Source: Thermohalobaculum sp039816045 (GTDB lineage: Bacteria; Pseudomonadota; Alphaproteobacteria; Rhodobacterales; Rhodobacteraceae). Taken from it: a DNA stretch of 64,000 nucleotides. A model generated the notes under the pieces. It searched no databases. It saw only the letters and a program-made list of their open reading frames with translations, and was not told the origin of the DNA. A program made the translations under genes and the position numbers. Location: positions 1-64,000 of the forward strand of contig JBCBYB010000003.1 in the NCBI GenBank assembly GCA_039816045.1, in the 5' to 3' direction. Positions 26,067-34,921 of this stretch are shown here, piece after piece. Within the stretch, counting starts at the first letter, position 1; every line of letters starts with the position of its first letter.

Positions 26067-26600
26067 ATGACCGACCGTGCTGACGGCCCATGGTTCGAGA
26101 CGGACGAGATCGGTGCCCTTGTGAGCTCGGCTGCAGTTTTCGCCGGAGGGTTTGAGCCGGACGTGGTCAGCCAACGCCTCGGATGGTCACTGTTCGACGC
26201 GGGGATGACGACGGATCCAGCCGTCGAGGCACGGAAAAAGAGCCGTGCAACCCGCGACGCGCGGTGGAGGCGCTGTCGCCGCGAGCGCGAGAGGGGCTGC
26301 TCCGGCGTTTTACAACTCTCCGGGCACCTGGTCCGACACCGCAAAACGCTGAATGATCTTCGCCGGCAGTGCGCGCACTTTTCCCCTGCCGGGTGGTGCA
26401 GATGGGTGGGAGGGTTGGCCGACATCGTCCGCACCGGCAGCAGCGTGATCCGGCAGCTTGCGCTTGAGCGCTCGACCTTCGCTCACGCTCTCGAGGACGG
26501 CCACATCGAGCGACTGCACGAAGCGCTCGCCGCGGTCGAGGGTGCAACTGATCGGCTGGAGACAAGGCTCAGCCCCGATCCCATCGTGGCGGAGGGCTAA
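26067..26600 (+). CDS. Hypothetical protein between aminotransferase and FAD oxidase genes
   Basis: 177 residues, starting 4 bases after the aminotransferase stop and ending 2 bases before the oxidase GTG, as expected for an operon member. I recognise no domain. N- and C-terminal parts read like ordinary protein (FETDEIGALVSSAAVF..., HALEDGHIERLHEALAAVE) but the middle (residues about 55-85) is Arg-rich (RDARWRRCRRERERG) and may reflect a frameshift or a disordered stretch. Third-position GC is roughly three quarters, lower than its neighbours. Real gene, decayed gene or fortuitous frame are all open. Confidence 0.45.
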   Translation: MTDRADGPWFETDEIGALVSSAAVFAGGFEPDVVSQRLGWSLFDAGMTTDPAVEARKKSRATRDARWRRCRRERERGCSGVLQLSGHLVRHRKTLNDLRRQCAHFSPAGWCRWVGGLADIVRTGSSVIRQLALERSTFAHALEDGHIERLHEALAAVEGATDRLETRLSPDPIVAEG

Positions 26601-26602
26601 CC

Positions 26603-27895
26603 GTGGGGTATCTGACGGCGAATGATCGCCCGGGCGAGCACGGTCCGAGTTGGTATGCCGCGAGTGCGGGAGACATCCCCGAGAGGCCGGCCCTGGAGGG
26701 CGAGCACAAAGCCGATATCTGTGTCGTGGGTGGAGGTTATGCCGGGCTCTCGGCGGCGCTGCACCTCTCCGAGCGCGGCTACGATGTGGTGCTTGTCGAT
26801 GCAAATCGCATGGGATGGGGAGCATCGGGGCGCAATGGCGGCCAGCTCGGAACCGGGCCACGGGCTCCGATGGACGGCTATGAGCAAGCGCTCGGCCCTG
26901 CAGATGCGCGCCGCGCCTGGGACATCGCCATCGCCGCGAACACCCTCGTCAAGGACCTGATCACCCTTCACGGCATCGACTGCGATATCGCCCCCGGGCA
27001 CCTCGAGGCGGCTTGGCGCGAGAGTGATGCGCGTGAGCTTGCGGACTGGCCCGATGAGGCGGCGGAGCGCTATGGGCATACAGGGCTTCGCTATGTGTCG
27101 GGGGAGGAGGTGGCCGATATGCTCGGCACCCGGCGCTATCACGGCGGTGTCGTCGACCCGCATGCCGCGCATCTGCATCCGCTGAAGCTCGCGCTCGGTC
27201 TGGCGCGTGCGGCGGAGAGCGCGGGCGCCCGGCTGTTCGAGCGCTCTCCGGCCGTGGGAGTCACCGAAGGACGGGTAGAGACCGCAACAGGAAGCGTGAA
27301 GGCTGAGCACGTTCTGCTCGCCTGCAATGGCTACATCGACGGGTTGGAGAGCCGGGTGCTGGCCCGGGTCATGCCGATCAACAACTTCATCATCGCGACC
27401 GAACCGCTCGGTCCGGACACGGCACGCCGCATCAACCGCGACAATCTCTGCGTCTCCGATACCCGCTTCGTGCTGAACTACTACCGCCTCACACCGGACC
27501 GCCGGCTGCTTTGGGGCGGTGGCGAAAGCTATGGCCGGCGCTTTCCCCGCGATATCGCGAAGGTCGTGCGCAAGACGATGGCGCAGATCTATCCAGACCT
27601 CGCCGAGATCCCGGTCACCCATGCCTGGGGAGGGACGCTTGCAATCACGGGCAACCGGATGCCGGCTTTCCAGCGGCTCTCACCACGCCTGTGGTCAATT
27701 TCCGGATGGTCCGGATCCGGCGTCCACATGGCAACGCTGGGTGGTCAGATTGCGGCCGAAGCCATCGCCGGCACGACAGAACGTTGGGACCTGATGGCAC
27801 GTTTGCCGGTCCCGCCGTTTCCGGGGGGGGATTGGTTCCGCTTCCCGCTTCTCGCCGCGGCAATGAGCTGGTACGCTCTGCGTGACCGGCTCTGA
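26603..27895 (+). CDS. FAD-dependent amine oxidoreductase (PuuB/OrdL-like)
   Basis: 430 residues starting at GTG. The FAD motif DICVVGGGYAGLSAALHL lies at 32-50, followed by ASGRNGGQLG and, near the C-terminus, WSISGWSGSGVHMAT. This is the DAO/PuuB layout; PuuB oxidises gamma-glutamylputrescine, so with a GS-like ligase nearby the two could form the glutamylated putrescine route. Sarcosine or other amine oxidation cannot be excluded. The window of weak codon bias is limited to the preceding small ORF. Confidence 0.82.
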   Translation: MGYLTANDRPGEHGPSWYAASAGDIPERPALEGEHKADICVVGGGYAGLSAALHLSERGYDVVLVDANRMGWGASGRNGGQLGTGPRAPMDGYEQALGPADARRAWDIAIAANTLVKDLITLHGIDCDIAPGHLEAAWRESDARELADWPDEAAERYGHTGLRYVSGEEVADMLGTRRYHGGVVDPHAAHLHPLKLALGLARAAESAGARLFERSPAVGVTEGRVETATGSVKAEHVLLACNGYIDGLESRVLARVMPINNFIIATEPLGPDTARRINRDNLCVSDTRFVLNYYRLTPDRRLLWGGGESYGRRFPRDIAKVVRKTMAQIYPDLAEIPVTHAWGGTLAITGNRMPAFQRLSPRLWSISGWSGSGVHMATLGGQIAAEAIAGTTERWDLMARLPVPPFPGGDWFRFPLLAAAMSWYALRDRL

Positions 27896-27901
27896 GCTGC
27901 C

Positions 27902-28105
27902 TCAGCGCGCGAGCATCCCGACGGCCCGTCGGCCTTGGCCGGTCAGCTCCTGATCCCCGCAGACCAGTTCCGCCAACCCAAGCCGGATCAGCTTTTCCGC
28001 GTGGGTGAAGGGGATGTCCCCATGCACCGTCCCGCGTGCGATTTCCCGAAGCGACGCCTGCTCGGCATCAGTGAGCTGCCCCAACAGCTCGGACGTCCTG
28101 CACAT
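27902..28105 (-). CDS. Small winged-helix-like protein
   Basis: 67 residues, LTDAEQASLREIARG followed by HAEKLIRLGLAEL and ELTGQGRRAVGML, a pattern like the C-terminal helix-turn-wing of MarR-like regulators. Its stop is 6 bases from the convergent oxidase stop. A GGCAGG stretch precedes the ATG by 8 bases. It may be a small DNA-binding protein or a domain remnant; the inverted repeat 120 bp upstream could be its site, which is speculation. Confidence 0.55.
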   Translation of the reverse strand: MCRTSELLGQLTDAEQASLREIARGTVHGDIPFTHAEKLIRLGLAELVCGDQELTGQGRRAVGMLAR

Positions 28106-28425
28106 TTTACACCTGCCTCTGGTGTGGATTGATTGCCCTACATGCGCCCTTCTGACGCCTCCACCTAAGCTACGCGCTTGATATGTGGCTACAATTGGTC
28201 GCGGAGGCGGCTGCTCCGTGATGATGCGAAACTGTCACAATTCACGTGTGCACCTGCAACATTGTGACGGTTTCGGGAGCGCCGTGATCCCGTATTTGTG
28301 CCAGTTGGGAACAATCCACGGCGGTTGACGCGACGACACTTGCGCAGACCTCCGGCCAAAGTGATTCGCCCCGCACACACCGGCTCCCTTGCCAGCCGCA
28401 CACCCGGCGGGTATGCAGACGCCAT
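28106..28425. other. 320-bp intergenic region before tRNA-Pro
   Basis: No gene is seen. It contains the inverted repeat at 28227-28275 and, closer to the tRNA, a TTGACG hexamer (about 28325) that could be a -35 for the tRNA. The rest is unremarkable. Confidence 0.6.
28227..28275. repeat. 15-bp inverted repeat with 19-base spacer
   Basis: Arms CGAAACTGTCACAAT (28227-28241) and ATTGTGACGGTTTCG (28261-28275) pair throughout on the plus strand if one U:G is allowed. There is no T tract. It could be an operator (two half-sites GTCACAAT/ATTGTGAC) or a folded RNA. Nothing else explains the symmetry. Confidence 0.6.
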
Positions 28426-28502
28426 CGGGCCGTAGCGCAGTCTGGTAGCGCGTCCGTCTGGGGGACGGAAGGTCGTGGGTTCGAGTCCCGCCGGCCCGAC
28501 CA
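28426..28502 (+). tRNA. tRNA-Pro (anticodon GGG)
   Basis: 77-nt cloverleaf. The acceptor stem CGGGCCG pairs with CGGCCCG, the D-arm is GCGCAGTCTGGTAGCGC, the anticodon stem TCCGT/ACGGA encloses CTGGGGG giving anticodon GGG, and the T-arm has GGTTCGAGTCC. Encoded CCA ends at 28502. It reads CCC/CCU proline codons. A second proline tRNA (TGG) lies at 57351-57427. Confidence 0.95.
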
Positions 28503-28557
28503 TTTGGCCGCTTGGCGGCCCGGCTTCGGGCCCAGGCAGGCCCGCCTCCGGAGAGCT

Positions 28558-29649
28558 ATGAACACGCCAACGCCCGGGGTCATCCCCTCCCAAGAGCTGA
28601 GAGAGATGGTCGCCTCTGGCGCGATCACAGCCAATCCGACCATCGCAGCCGATCAGATCCAACCTGCGAGCCTTGATCTCCGCCTCGGGCGTCGCGCCTG
28701 GCGGGTGCGCGCAAGCTTCCTCGCGGGCGCTGGTCGACGGGTGGCGGAGCGACTGGATGAGTTCCGGATGCACGAGATCGACCTTGAGGGCGGCGCAGTG
28801 CTTGAAACCGGCTGCGTCTATGTGGTCGAGCTGGCGGAACGCATTTCATTGCCCAAGGGTGTCTCTGCGGCCGCCAATGCGAAAAGCTCGACGGGCCGGC
28901 TCGATCTCTTCACCCGTCTGATCGGCGACCATCAGACCGAGTTCGACCGCCTGACCGAAGGCTATGAAGGCCCGCTCTTCGCCGAGATCACACCGCGGAC
29001 CTTTTCCGTGCTGGTGCGCCCGGGGGCCCGGCTGAACCAACTGCGCCTGCGCCGGGGCGCCGCAGTGATCGGGGATGCCGATCTCCGCACGCTCCACGCC
29101 CGCGATCCCCTGGTGGACACCGAAGCGCTCATCGATGGTGGGCTCGGCTTTTCGGTGGATCTGGCCCGTGGGGCTCAGGGAGATCTGGTTGGATGGCGGG
29201 CGCGACCGCATTCCGGTCTGATCGATCTCGACCGGATCGGCCATTACGATACAGATGAGTTCTGGGAGCCGGTTCGAGCACAGTCGGGCTGGATCATCCT
29301 CGATCCGGGCGCCTTCTATATCTTGGTCAGCCGTGAGGCTGTTGCAGTGCCGCCCGAGACCGCCGCGGAGATGGTTCCCTATATGGCCGTCGCCGGGGAG
29401 TTCCGCGTGCATTATGCGGGGTTCTTCGATCCGGGCTTCGGACACAGGGCGGCGGGGGGCAGCGGGTCGCGCGGGGTGCTGGAGGTACGCTGCCACGAGG
29501 CCCCCTTCGCGCTCGAGCACGGCCAGATGGTCGGACGCCTGGTCTATGAGCACATGGCGGCGGTGCCAGACACGCTCTACGGTCGCGACGTCCCCTCAAA
29601 CTACCAAGGTCAGGCGCTCCGCCTCTCCAAGCACTTCCGCGCACCGTGA
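28558..29649 (+). CDS. dcd: dCTP deaminase, long two-domain form
   Basis: 363 residues, about twice the E. coli enzyme, as found in alphaproteobacteria. The N-terminal half has PASLDLRLGRRAWR and NAKSSTGRLDLFTRLI (the SSxxR substrate motif); the second half repeats a dUTPase-like beta fold (PGAFYILVSREAV, FFDPGFGH). It deaminates dCTP to dUTP to supply dTMP synthesis. ATG at 28558 follows GGAGAG. It is downstream of tRNA-Pro, probably on its own promoter. Confidence 0.9.
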   Translation: MNTPTPGVIPSQELREMVASGAITANPTIAADQIQPASLDLRLGRRAWRVRASFLAGAGRRVAERLDEFRMHEIDLEGGAVLETGCVYVVELAERISLPKGVSAAANAKSSTGRLDLFTRLIGDHQTEFDRLTEGYEGPLFAEITPRTFSVLVRPGARLNQLRLRRGAAVIGDADLRTLHARDPLVDTEALIDGGLGFSVDLARGAQGDLVGWRARPHSGLIDLDRIGHYDTDEFWEPVRAQSGWIILDPGAFYILVSREAVAVPPETAAEMVPYMAVAGEFRVHYAGFFDPGFGHRAAGGSGSRGVLEVRCHEAPFALEHGQMVGRLVYEHMAAVPDTLYGRDVPSNYQGQALRLSKHFRAP

Positions 29650-29696
29650 GAGCGGTCCCGCGCGGCGGGTTGCCAGAATGGGGGCGCGGAGCCGTC

Positions 29697-30323
29697 TTAG
29701 CGGTCAGCGGCCCCGTCGAGCGGAAGCGGACCTGCGGCAGGAGCAGGCCCGATCATGCCCGCTGCCTTCAGCTCCTCGAGCCCTGGCAGATCCCGTGCCG
29801 AGGCGAGCCCGAAATGGTCGAGAAACGTCTCCGTGGTCACGAACGTCGCCGGGCGGCCCGGGGTCTCCCGGCGCGGTCCGAGCCGCACCCAATCCAGCTC
29901 CACCAGCAGATCGAGTGTCCCGCGCGAGGCCGCAACCCCGCGGATCTCCTCGATTTCCACCCGCGTAACCGGCTGGTGATAGGCGATGATCGCCAACGTC
30001 TCGATCCCGGCGCGCGAGAGACGCCGCGTTTCCTCCGCCTCGGTCCGCATCAGAAACCCGAGATCAGGCGCGGTGCGAAAGGCCCAACCGCCAGCGACCT
30101 CGACCAGTCTGACACCGCGCGTGCCATAAGCAGCCTGGAGCCGCGCCAACGCCGCCGGGGCATCGGTCCCCTCGGGCATCCGGGCCGCGATCTCCGCCAG
30201 CGGCAACGGATCGGCACTCGCGAACAAGATCGCCTCGACCATCCGCTCCTGTTCGACTTCGGGCGGCGCGGCAAACAGCGTGTCGATCCGGCGTTCGGCC
30301 TTTGCGGCGGTCATGGTGCTCAT
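29697..30323 (-). CDS. scpB: Segregation and condensation protein B
   Basis: 208 residues. The ScpB winged-helix pattern is present: MVEAILFASADPLPLAEIAARM, LSRAGIETLAIIAYHQPVTRVEIEEIRG, and PGRPATFVTTETFLDHFGL. With ScpA and SMC it forms the condensin-like chromosome complex in the cytoplasm. Overlaps scpA by 4 bases, at the 3' end of the argS-SPOR-nagZ-scpA-scpB strand. tat genes often follow here in Rhodobacterales; they do not in this window, where dcd is convergent instead. Confidence 0.95.
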   Translation of the reverse strand: MSTMTAAKAERRIDTLFAAPPEVEQERMVEAILFASADPLPLAEIAARMPEGTDAPAALARLQAAYGTRGVRLVEVAGGWAFRTAPDLGFLMRTEAEETRRLSRAGIETLAIIAYHQPVTRVEIEEIRGVAASRGTLDLLVELDWVRLGPRRETPGRPATFVTTETFLDHFGLASARDLPGLEELKAAGMIGPAPAAGPLPLDGAADR

Positions 30324-31123
30324 GCGGCGTCCTTTCGTGTCTGCGGATCGGCGGCGCGGATCATCAGAGGGGCGAAGATCCCCTCCTGGCGGAGTTCCAG
30401 CTCCCCGCGTCGCGCGAGTTCCAAGGTGGCGACGAAACCGCCCGCCACCGCGCTACGGCAGCGCTGGACATCGGTCAGCCAGTCGGGCGGCAGATGCTCG
30501 GCAAGCGCGCGCCAGTCGGGGCAGGCTCCAAGCGCCTCACGGAGCCGAGTGAGCGCGGCCTCCACCCCCCATATTGGCGGGCGGTCGAACCGGAGCGGCC
30601 GGTCGATCTCTTTGGTGCCGATCCGGGCATAGGCCTTCAGCAGATCGCCTAGCCCGGCGGTCCAAGTCAGGGCGCGTTCGATCTGCACAGTCTCCGGCGC
30701 ACCGCGCGAGAAGACCTCCTGGCCGAGCCGGTCCCGCGCCATCAGCTTGGCGGCCACTCGGCGCATCGCATCGAGCCGCTCGAGTCGGAGTGCGAGCCGG
30801 GCCGCAAGGTCCTCCCCGCTCGGTTCCTCGTCGGTTTCCTCCGGCGGCAACAGCAGGCGCGATTTCAGGTAGGCGAGCCAGGCGGCCATCACGAGATAGT
30901 CGGCGGCAAGCTCGATCCGGCGGTTCCGCGCGCTCGCGACGAAGGCGAGATACTGTTCAGCGAGCTGCAGCACCGAGATCCGCCGCAGATCCACCTTCTG
31001 CGCCCGGGCGAGCGAGAGGAGCATATCGAGCGGGCCTTCGAACCCGTCGATGTCTACGGTGAAGGAAGGCTCGTCCGTCGGACGGGCGTCGTCGTCACCA
31101 TCCACGGTCTCGAAAGGGCTCAT
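30320..31123 (-). CDS. scpA: Segregation and condensation protein A
   Basis: 267 residues. The kleisin N-terminal pattern is VDIDGFEGPLDMLLSLARAQKVDLRRIS, and YLVMAAWLAYLKSRLLLP and a C-terminal winged-helix part (VATLELARRGELELRQEGIFAPL) follow. It bridges SMC heads and binds ScpB. Overlaps nagZ and scpB by 4 bases on either side, so expression of the whole group is coupled. Confidence 0.95.
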   Translation of the reverse strand: MSPFETVDGDDDARPTDEPSFTVDIDGFEGPLDMLLSLARAQKVDLRRISVLQLAEQYLAFVASARNRRIELAADYLVMAAWLAYLKSRLLLPPEETDEEPSGEDLAARLALRLERLDAMRRVAAKLMARDRLGQEVFSRGAPETVQIERALTWTAGLGDLLKAYARIGTKEIDRPLRFDRPPIWGVEAALTRLREALGACPDWRALAEHLPPDWLTDVQRCRSAVAGGFVATLELARRGELELRQEGIFAPLMIRAADPQTRKDAA

Positions 31124-32109
31124 GCGGCGCGCTCCCCACCAAGAGCCGCATAGCGTGCCGCGAGCGCCTCGAGATCCGCACCGTCTGGAGCGCGGCGCCA
31201 GGAGAGCGCAGTGGCAGCGCGCTCGGCAGCACGGCCCATGAGCTCGGGCGCCTCCGCCGCAACCGAATCCATCTCCGGCCGTTTTCCATTACAGTGGAGC
31301 AGCAGATCGCACCCTGCCGCCAGGGCCCCGCTGCACCGCGCCTCCATTGGCCCCGAGAGCGCATGCATTGACAGATCGTCGGTCATCAGCAGACCGTCGA
31401 ATCCGATCTCATCCCGAATTGCCGCGATGCAGCCAGGAGAAAGCGTCGCCGGGCGGTCCGGGTCGATGGCCTCAAAGACCACATGGCCCGTCATCGCCAT
31501 CGGCAGATCTGCCAGCGCGCGGAAGGGGGCGAAATCCGTGGTTGCCAGCGTCTGGCGCGGGGCCGACGCCGCCGGCAACATGTCGTGGCTGTCCACAACG
31601 GCGCGGCCATGGCCAGGGATGTGCTTGATGATTGGCAGCACGCCGCCCGCCAGCAATGCCTCGGCCACCACGCGCCCGGCACGCGCCACGGCCTCGGGGT
31701 CGCGCCCGAGGACCCGGTCCGCGATGATCGGATGGGTGCCCTCGACCGGCAGGTCCAGCATCGGTGCACAGTCGACATCGATGCCGATGGCAGCCAGCTC
31801 CGCTGCGATCAGCCGATAGCGCAGCCGCAGGCGCTCCTCACCAGCCTCGGCATCCACCAAGGGTGCCGGCCAATCGCGCCAATGGGGTGGGCGCAGGCGG
31901 GCAACGCGCCCCCCCTCCTGGTCGATCAGCACCGGCGCCTCACGGCCCACGGCCTCCCGCAAGGCGCTGGTGAGCGCCCGCACCTGCTCAGGCGTCTCGA
32001 CGTTGCGGGCGAAGAGAATGAAACCCCAAGGATCCACCTCGGCAAAGAAGGCACGCTCGTCTGCGGTGAGTTCCAACCCGGCAAGACCAAAGATCACAGC
32101 GCTGCTCAT
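31120..32109 (-). CDS. nagZ: Beta-N-acetylhexosaminidase
   Basis: 329 residues, glycoside hydrolase family 3. Marked by VLIDQEGGRVARLRPP, the HIPGHG catalytic loop (KHIPGHGRAVVDSHDMLP) and LLMTDDLSMHALSG with the nucleophilic aspartate. Cytoplasmic NagZ trims N-acetylglucosamine from recycled anhydromuropeptides. The start is 7 bases after the SPOR gene stop. Its place next to SPOR fits peptidoglycan turnover. Confidence 0.93.
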   Translation of the reverse strand: MSSAVIFGLAGLELTADERAFFAEVDPWGFILFARNVETPEQVRALTSALREAVGREAPVLIDQEGGRVARLRPPHWRDWPAPLVDAEAGEERLRLRYRLIAAELAAIGIDVDCAPMLDLPVEGTHPIIADRVLGRDPEAVARAGRVVAEALLAGGVLPIIKHIPGHGRAVVDSHDMLPAASAPRQTLATTDFAPFRALADLPMAMTGHVVFEAIDPDRPATLSPGCIAAIRDEIGFDGLLMTDDLSMHALSGPMEARCSGALAAGCDLLLHCNGKRPEMDSVAAEAPELMGRAAERAATALSWRRAPDGADLEALAARYAALGGERAA

Positions 32110-32116
32110 GACCGCC

Positions 32117-32989
32117 TCACTGGTTGCCGGCGGGGATACAGTCCTGCCCCCGTGCCCTCAGCGCCTCGCAAACGCTGGCCGCCTCGGCGAGTCCGTCGAA
32201 CGGCCCGACCCGCAGGCGGTAGTACGTCTTGCCGCCGGAAAGCGTGGTTTGGATCGCGAGAGCCCGGTTGTTGAGCAGCTCCGCGTGACTGCGCGATATG
32301 CGCGCCCATTCGGCGCGGGTCAGATCTTCTGAGAGATAGGCGCCAAGCTGGAGCTGAAAGGGGGACGCCGCCGCACGCTTGGCCAGGGCCGCAGGTTCGG
32401 CCGCAGCCTCGCGCCGGGCGGTCGCGACCCGCGCAGGCAGATCCGCCGGTCGCGCTGGTGCGACAGGGGTCTGCGCCGGGGCGAGGTCGCTGCCCTCGTC
32501 GGCGGGGGGCACTGGCCCCTCCGGCAGCGCATCGGCCACGGCGGCCGGATCGATCGCGGCAATCTCGGGCTCCGGCTCCACCGCCGGCTGTTCGACCTCC
32601 GCGGCCTCCTCCCTGGCGCGCGGCAAGGTGGCGGCCATGGTCGCGAGGGCCCCCAGCGCGAGATCCTCGTCCTGGGGCGCGTCGGTCTCTGGTGCGAGGC
32701 CGCCATCCAACACCAGCGACGCCTCGGTCGCGAGCGCATAGCTCTCGATATCGCTGTTGGGCACGGGAGCAGGGCCACCCTCTGGCCGCTCCTTCGCGGG
32801 GCCGCCAGCGGCGACCACGATCGGAACCGCACCTGCATCGCGGTTCATGAGATCCCAGGCCCACCAAGCGAGCCCGGCGGTCACGGTCACCACAACCGCT
32901 GTTCCCGCCCAAGCGGAGATCAGCTGGCCAAAGGGGATCCGGTCACGCCCGACGGGCGCGTCCAAACTCTCCTCGATGTCATCACGCAT
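32117..32989 (-). CDS. SPOR-domain membrane protein
   Basis: 290 residues. One transmembrane segment (about 24-46, LISAWAGTAVVVTVTAGLAWWAW) follows a short cytoplasmic N-terminus; a Pro/Glu/Ala-rich periplasmic linker (about 50-205) leads to a C-terminal SPOR domain (FQLQLGAYLSEDLTRAEW ... YYRLRVGPFDGLAEA). SPOR domains bind denuded glycan strands at the division septum. Encoded between argS and nagZ. Confidence 0.86.
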   Translation of the reverse strand: MRDDIEESLDAPVGRDRIPFGQLISAWAGTAVVVTVTAGLAWWAWDLMNRDAGAVPIVVAAGGPAKERPEGGPAPVPNSDIESYALATEASLVLDGGLAPETDAPQDEDLALGALATMAATLPRAREEAAEVEQPAVEPEPEIAAIDPAAVADALPEGPVPPADEGSDLAPAQTPVAPARPADLPARVATARREAAAEPAALAKRAAASPFQLQLGAYLSEDLTRAEWARISRSHAELLNNRALAIQTTLSGGKTYYRLRVGPFDGLAEAASVCEALRARGQDCIPAGNQ

Positions 32990-33065
32990 CGGGTCATCAC
33001 CTGTACCTGACCCTCTATATCTGAGGGTGCTTGCCTGCTCGGACCCCCAGATATGCGCTTTGCGC

Positions 33066-34799
33066 TTATGTTAGCTCGTCCAAAGGGGTCACCCCAAGGA
33101 TACCAAGACCTGCGGAAATCACAACGCCGACGGCACGGGCGAGCGCGAGGCGCGCGCGGGTGAGATCTGGCGTGTCCTCGCGGAGCATCCTGAGCTCCGG
33201 CCGGTCTTGCCCGCGGTTCCAGTGTGCATGGAATTCCGACGCTAGATCATAGAGATAGAAGGAAATCCTGTGGGGCTCATGGGCGAGGGCCGCGGCCTCC
33301 ACTACCCGCGGGAACTCCGCCAGCCGGCCGATCAGGGCCAGTTCAGAGGGATCGGACAGGAGACCGAGCTCCGGCGAATCACCCTCGACGATTCCTGCCG
33401 CCGCGGCCTTGGCGGCGACCGAGCGCACCCGGGCATGGGCGTATTGCACGTACCAAACCGGGTTCTCGCGCGACTGCTCCAAGGCCTTGGCAAAGTCGAA
33501 ATCCAGCGCCGCATCGTTCTTGCGCGTGAGCATCACGAAGCGCACCACATCCGCGCCGACCTCATCGATCAGGTCGCGGAGGGTCACGAAGGTCCCGGCG
33601 CGCTTCGACATCTTGAAGGGCTCACCGTCCTTGTAGAGCTTCACGAGCTGGATCAGCTTGATGTCGAGCGGCACGCGGCTGTCCGAGAGCGCCGCCGTCG
33701 CCGCCTTCAGCCGTTTGACATAGCCGCCGTGGTCCGCGCCGAAGACGTTGATGAGCTGATCGAAGCCGCGCTCCACCTTGTCGTAGTGGTACGCGATGTC
33801 GGGTGCGAAGTAGGTCCAGCTCCCGTCGGACTTCTTCAGCGGCCGGTCGGTGTCGTCGCCGAACTCGGTGGCCTTGAAAAGCGTCTGCGGGCGAGACTCC
33901 CAGTCCTCCGGCGCCTTGCCCTTCGGTGGCTCGAGCTGGCCGGTGTAGATCAGCCCCTTCGCCTCGAGGCTCGCGAGCGCCGCTTCGATCCGCCCGGAAC
34001 CGTAGAGCGATTTCTCCGAGAAGAAGACGTCCATCTCCACGCCGAGGGCCGCAAGGTCGTCCCGGATCATGTCCATCATCAGATCGGTGGCGAGGTCCCG
34101 GATCTCACCGAGCCAGTACTCTTCGGGGGCGTTCAGCAGCCGCTCGCCAAACCGCTCCTTCAGCGCCGCGCCGACCGGAACCAGATAGTCGCCGGGATAA
34201 AGGCCCTCGGGGATCTCGATCTCGCGCCCATTGGCCTCGCAGTACCGAAGATAGGCCGACCGCGCGAGGGTGTCGATCTGTCCGCCACCGTCATTGATGT
34301 AGTATTCGCGGGTGACGTCATACCCGGCGAAGGCAAGGAGCTTGGCCAGGGCATCGCCGAACACCGCCCCGCGGGTGTGGCCCACATGGAGCGGCCCGGT
34401 GGGGTTGGCGGAGACGTACTCGACGTTCACCCGCTGCCCGGTGCCGATGGGGGAGCGCCCGAACGCCTCCGGCTTCGCCAACAATGCAGTCAGCACCCCG
34501 TGCCAGGCCGCTGGGGCGAGCCGCAGGTTCAGAAAGCCCGGGCCAGCCACCGTCGCCTCGGTCACCCGCGCATCTTGCGCCAAGCGGGCGGCCAGCGGCT
34601 CGGCGATGTCGCGCGGCTTTTTGCCGGCGGGTTTGGCCAGCACCATCGCGGCGTTCGTCGCCATGTCGCCATGGGCGGGATCGCGTGGCGGCTCGACGGC
34701 GACATTGGCAAAACTCAGCCCCTCCGGCAGAACGCCATCCGCTACAAGGCCCGTCAGCCCCGCATCCACCAGCGTCTTGATCTCGGCAAACAGGTTCAT
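33066..34799 (-). CDS. argS: Arginyl-tRNA synthetase
   Basis: 577 residues, the normal length. HIGH-type motif is GPLHVGHTRG and the KMSKS-type is FKMSKRAG, with the class Ia Arg-RS anticodon domain ending the protein. It charges tRNA-Arg. ATG at 34799 is preceded by GGAGGG; a more upstream ATG at 34817 lacks support. First gene of the argS-SPOR-nagZ-scpA-scpB group; 76 bases separate it from the SPOR gene. Confidence 0.97.
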   Translation of the reverse strand: MNLFAEIKTLVDAGLTGLVADGVLPEGLSFANVAVEPPRDPAHGDMATNAAMVLAKPAGKKPRDIAEPLAARLAQDARVTEATVAGPGFLNLRLAPAAWHGVLTALLAKPEAFGRSPIGTGQRVNVEYVSANPTGPLHVGHTRGAVFGDALAKLLAFAGYDVTREYYINDGGGQIDTLARSAYLRYCEANGREIEIPEGLYPGDYLVPVGAALKERFGERLLNAPEEYWLGEIRDLATDLMMDMIRDDLAALGVEMDVFFSEKSLYGSGRIEAALASLEAKGLIYTGQLEPPKGKAPEDWESRPQTLFKATEFGDDTDRPLKKSDGSWTYFAPDIAYHYDKVERGFDQLINVFGADHGGYVKRLKAATAALSDSRVPLDIKLIQLVKLYKDGEPFKMSKRAGTFVTLRDLIDEVGADVVRFVMLTRKNDAALDFDFAKALEQSRENPVWYVQYAHARVRSVAAKAAAAGIVEGDSPELGLLSDPSELALIGRLAEFPRVVEAAALAHEPHRISFYLYDLASEFHAHWNRGQDRPELRMLREDTPDLTRARLALARAVGVVISAGLGILGVTPLDELT

Positions 34800-34921
34800 C
34801 GCTCGGCCCTCCGTCATCGGCGCGGCTCTATCACGGGCAACCGGGGCGGGGAAGGGGCACCTCTTGACCCTCAAAGCGCTGCCAATTTTACTCACTCAAT
34901 ATGCGTTTTGTGGAGGCCTGT

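Noticed and set aside
28426..28502. tRNA-Pro as an integration site
   Set aside because: No integrase, direct repeat of the tRNA end or mobile genes follow; the downstream gene is an ordinary dCTP deaminase.
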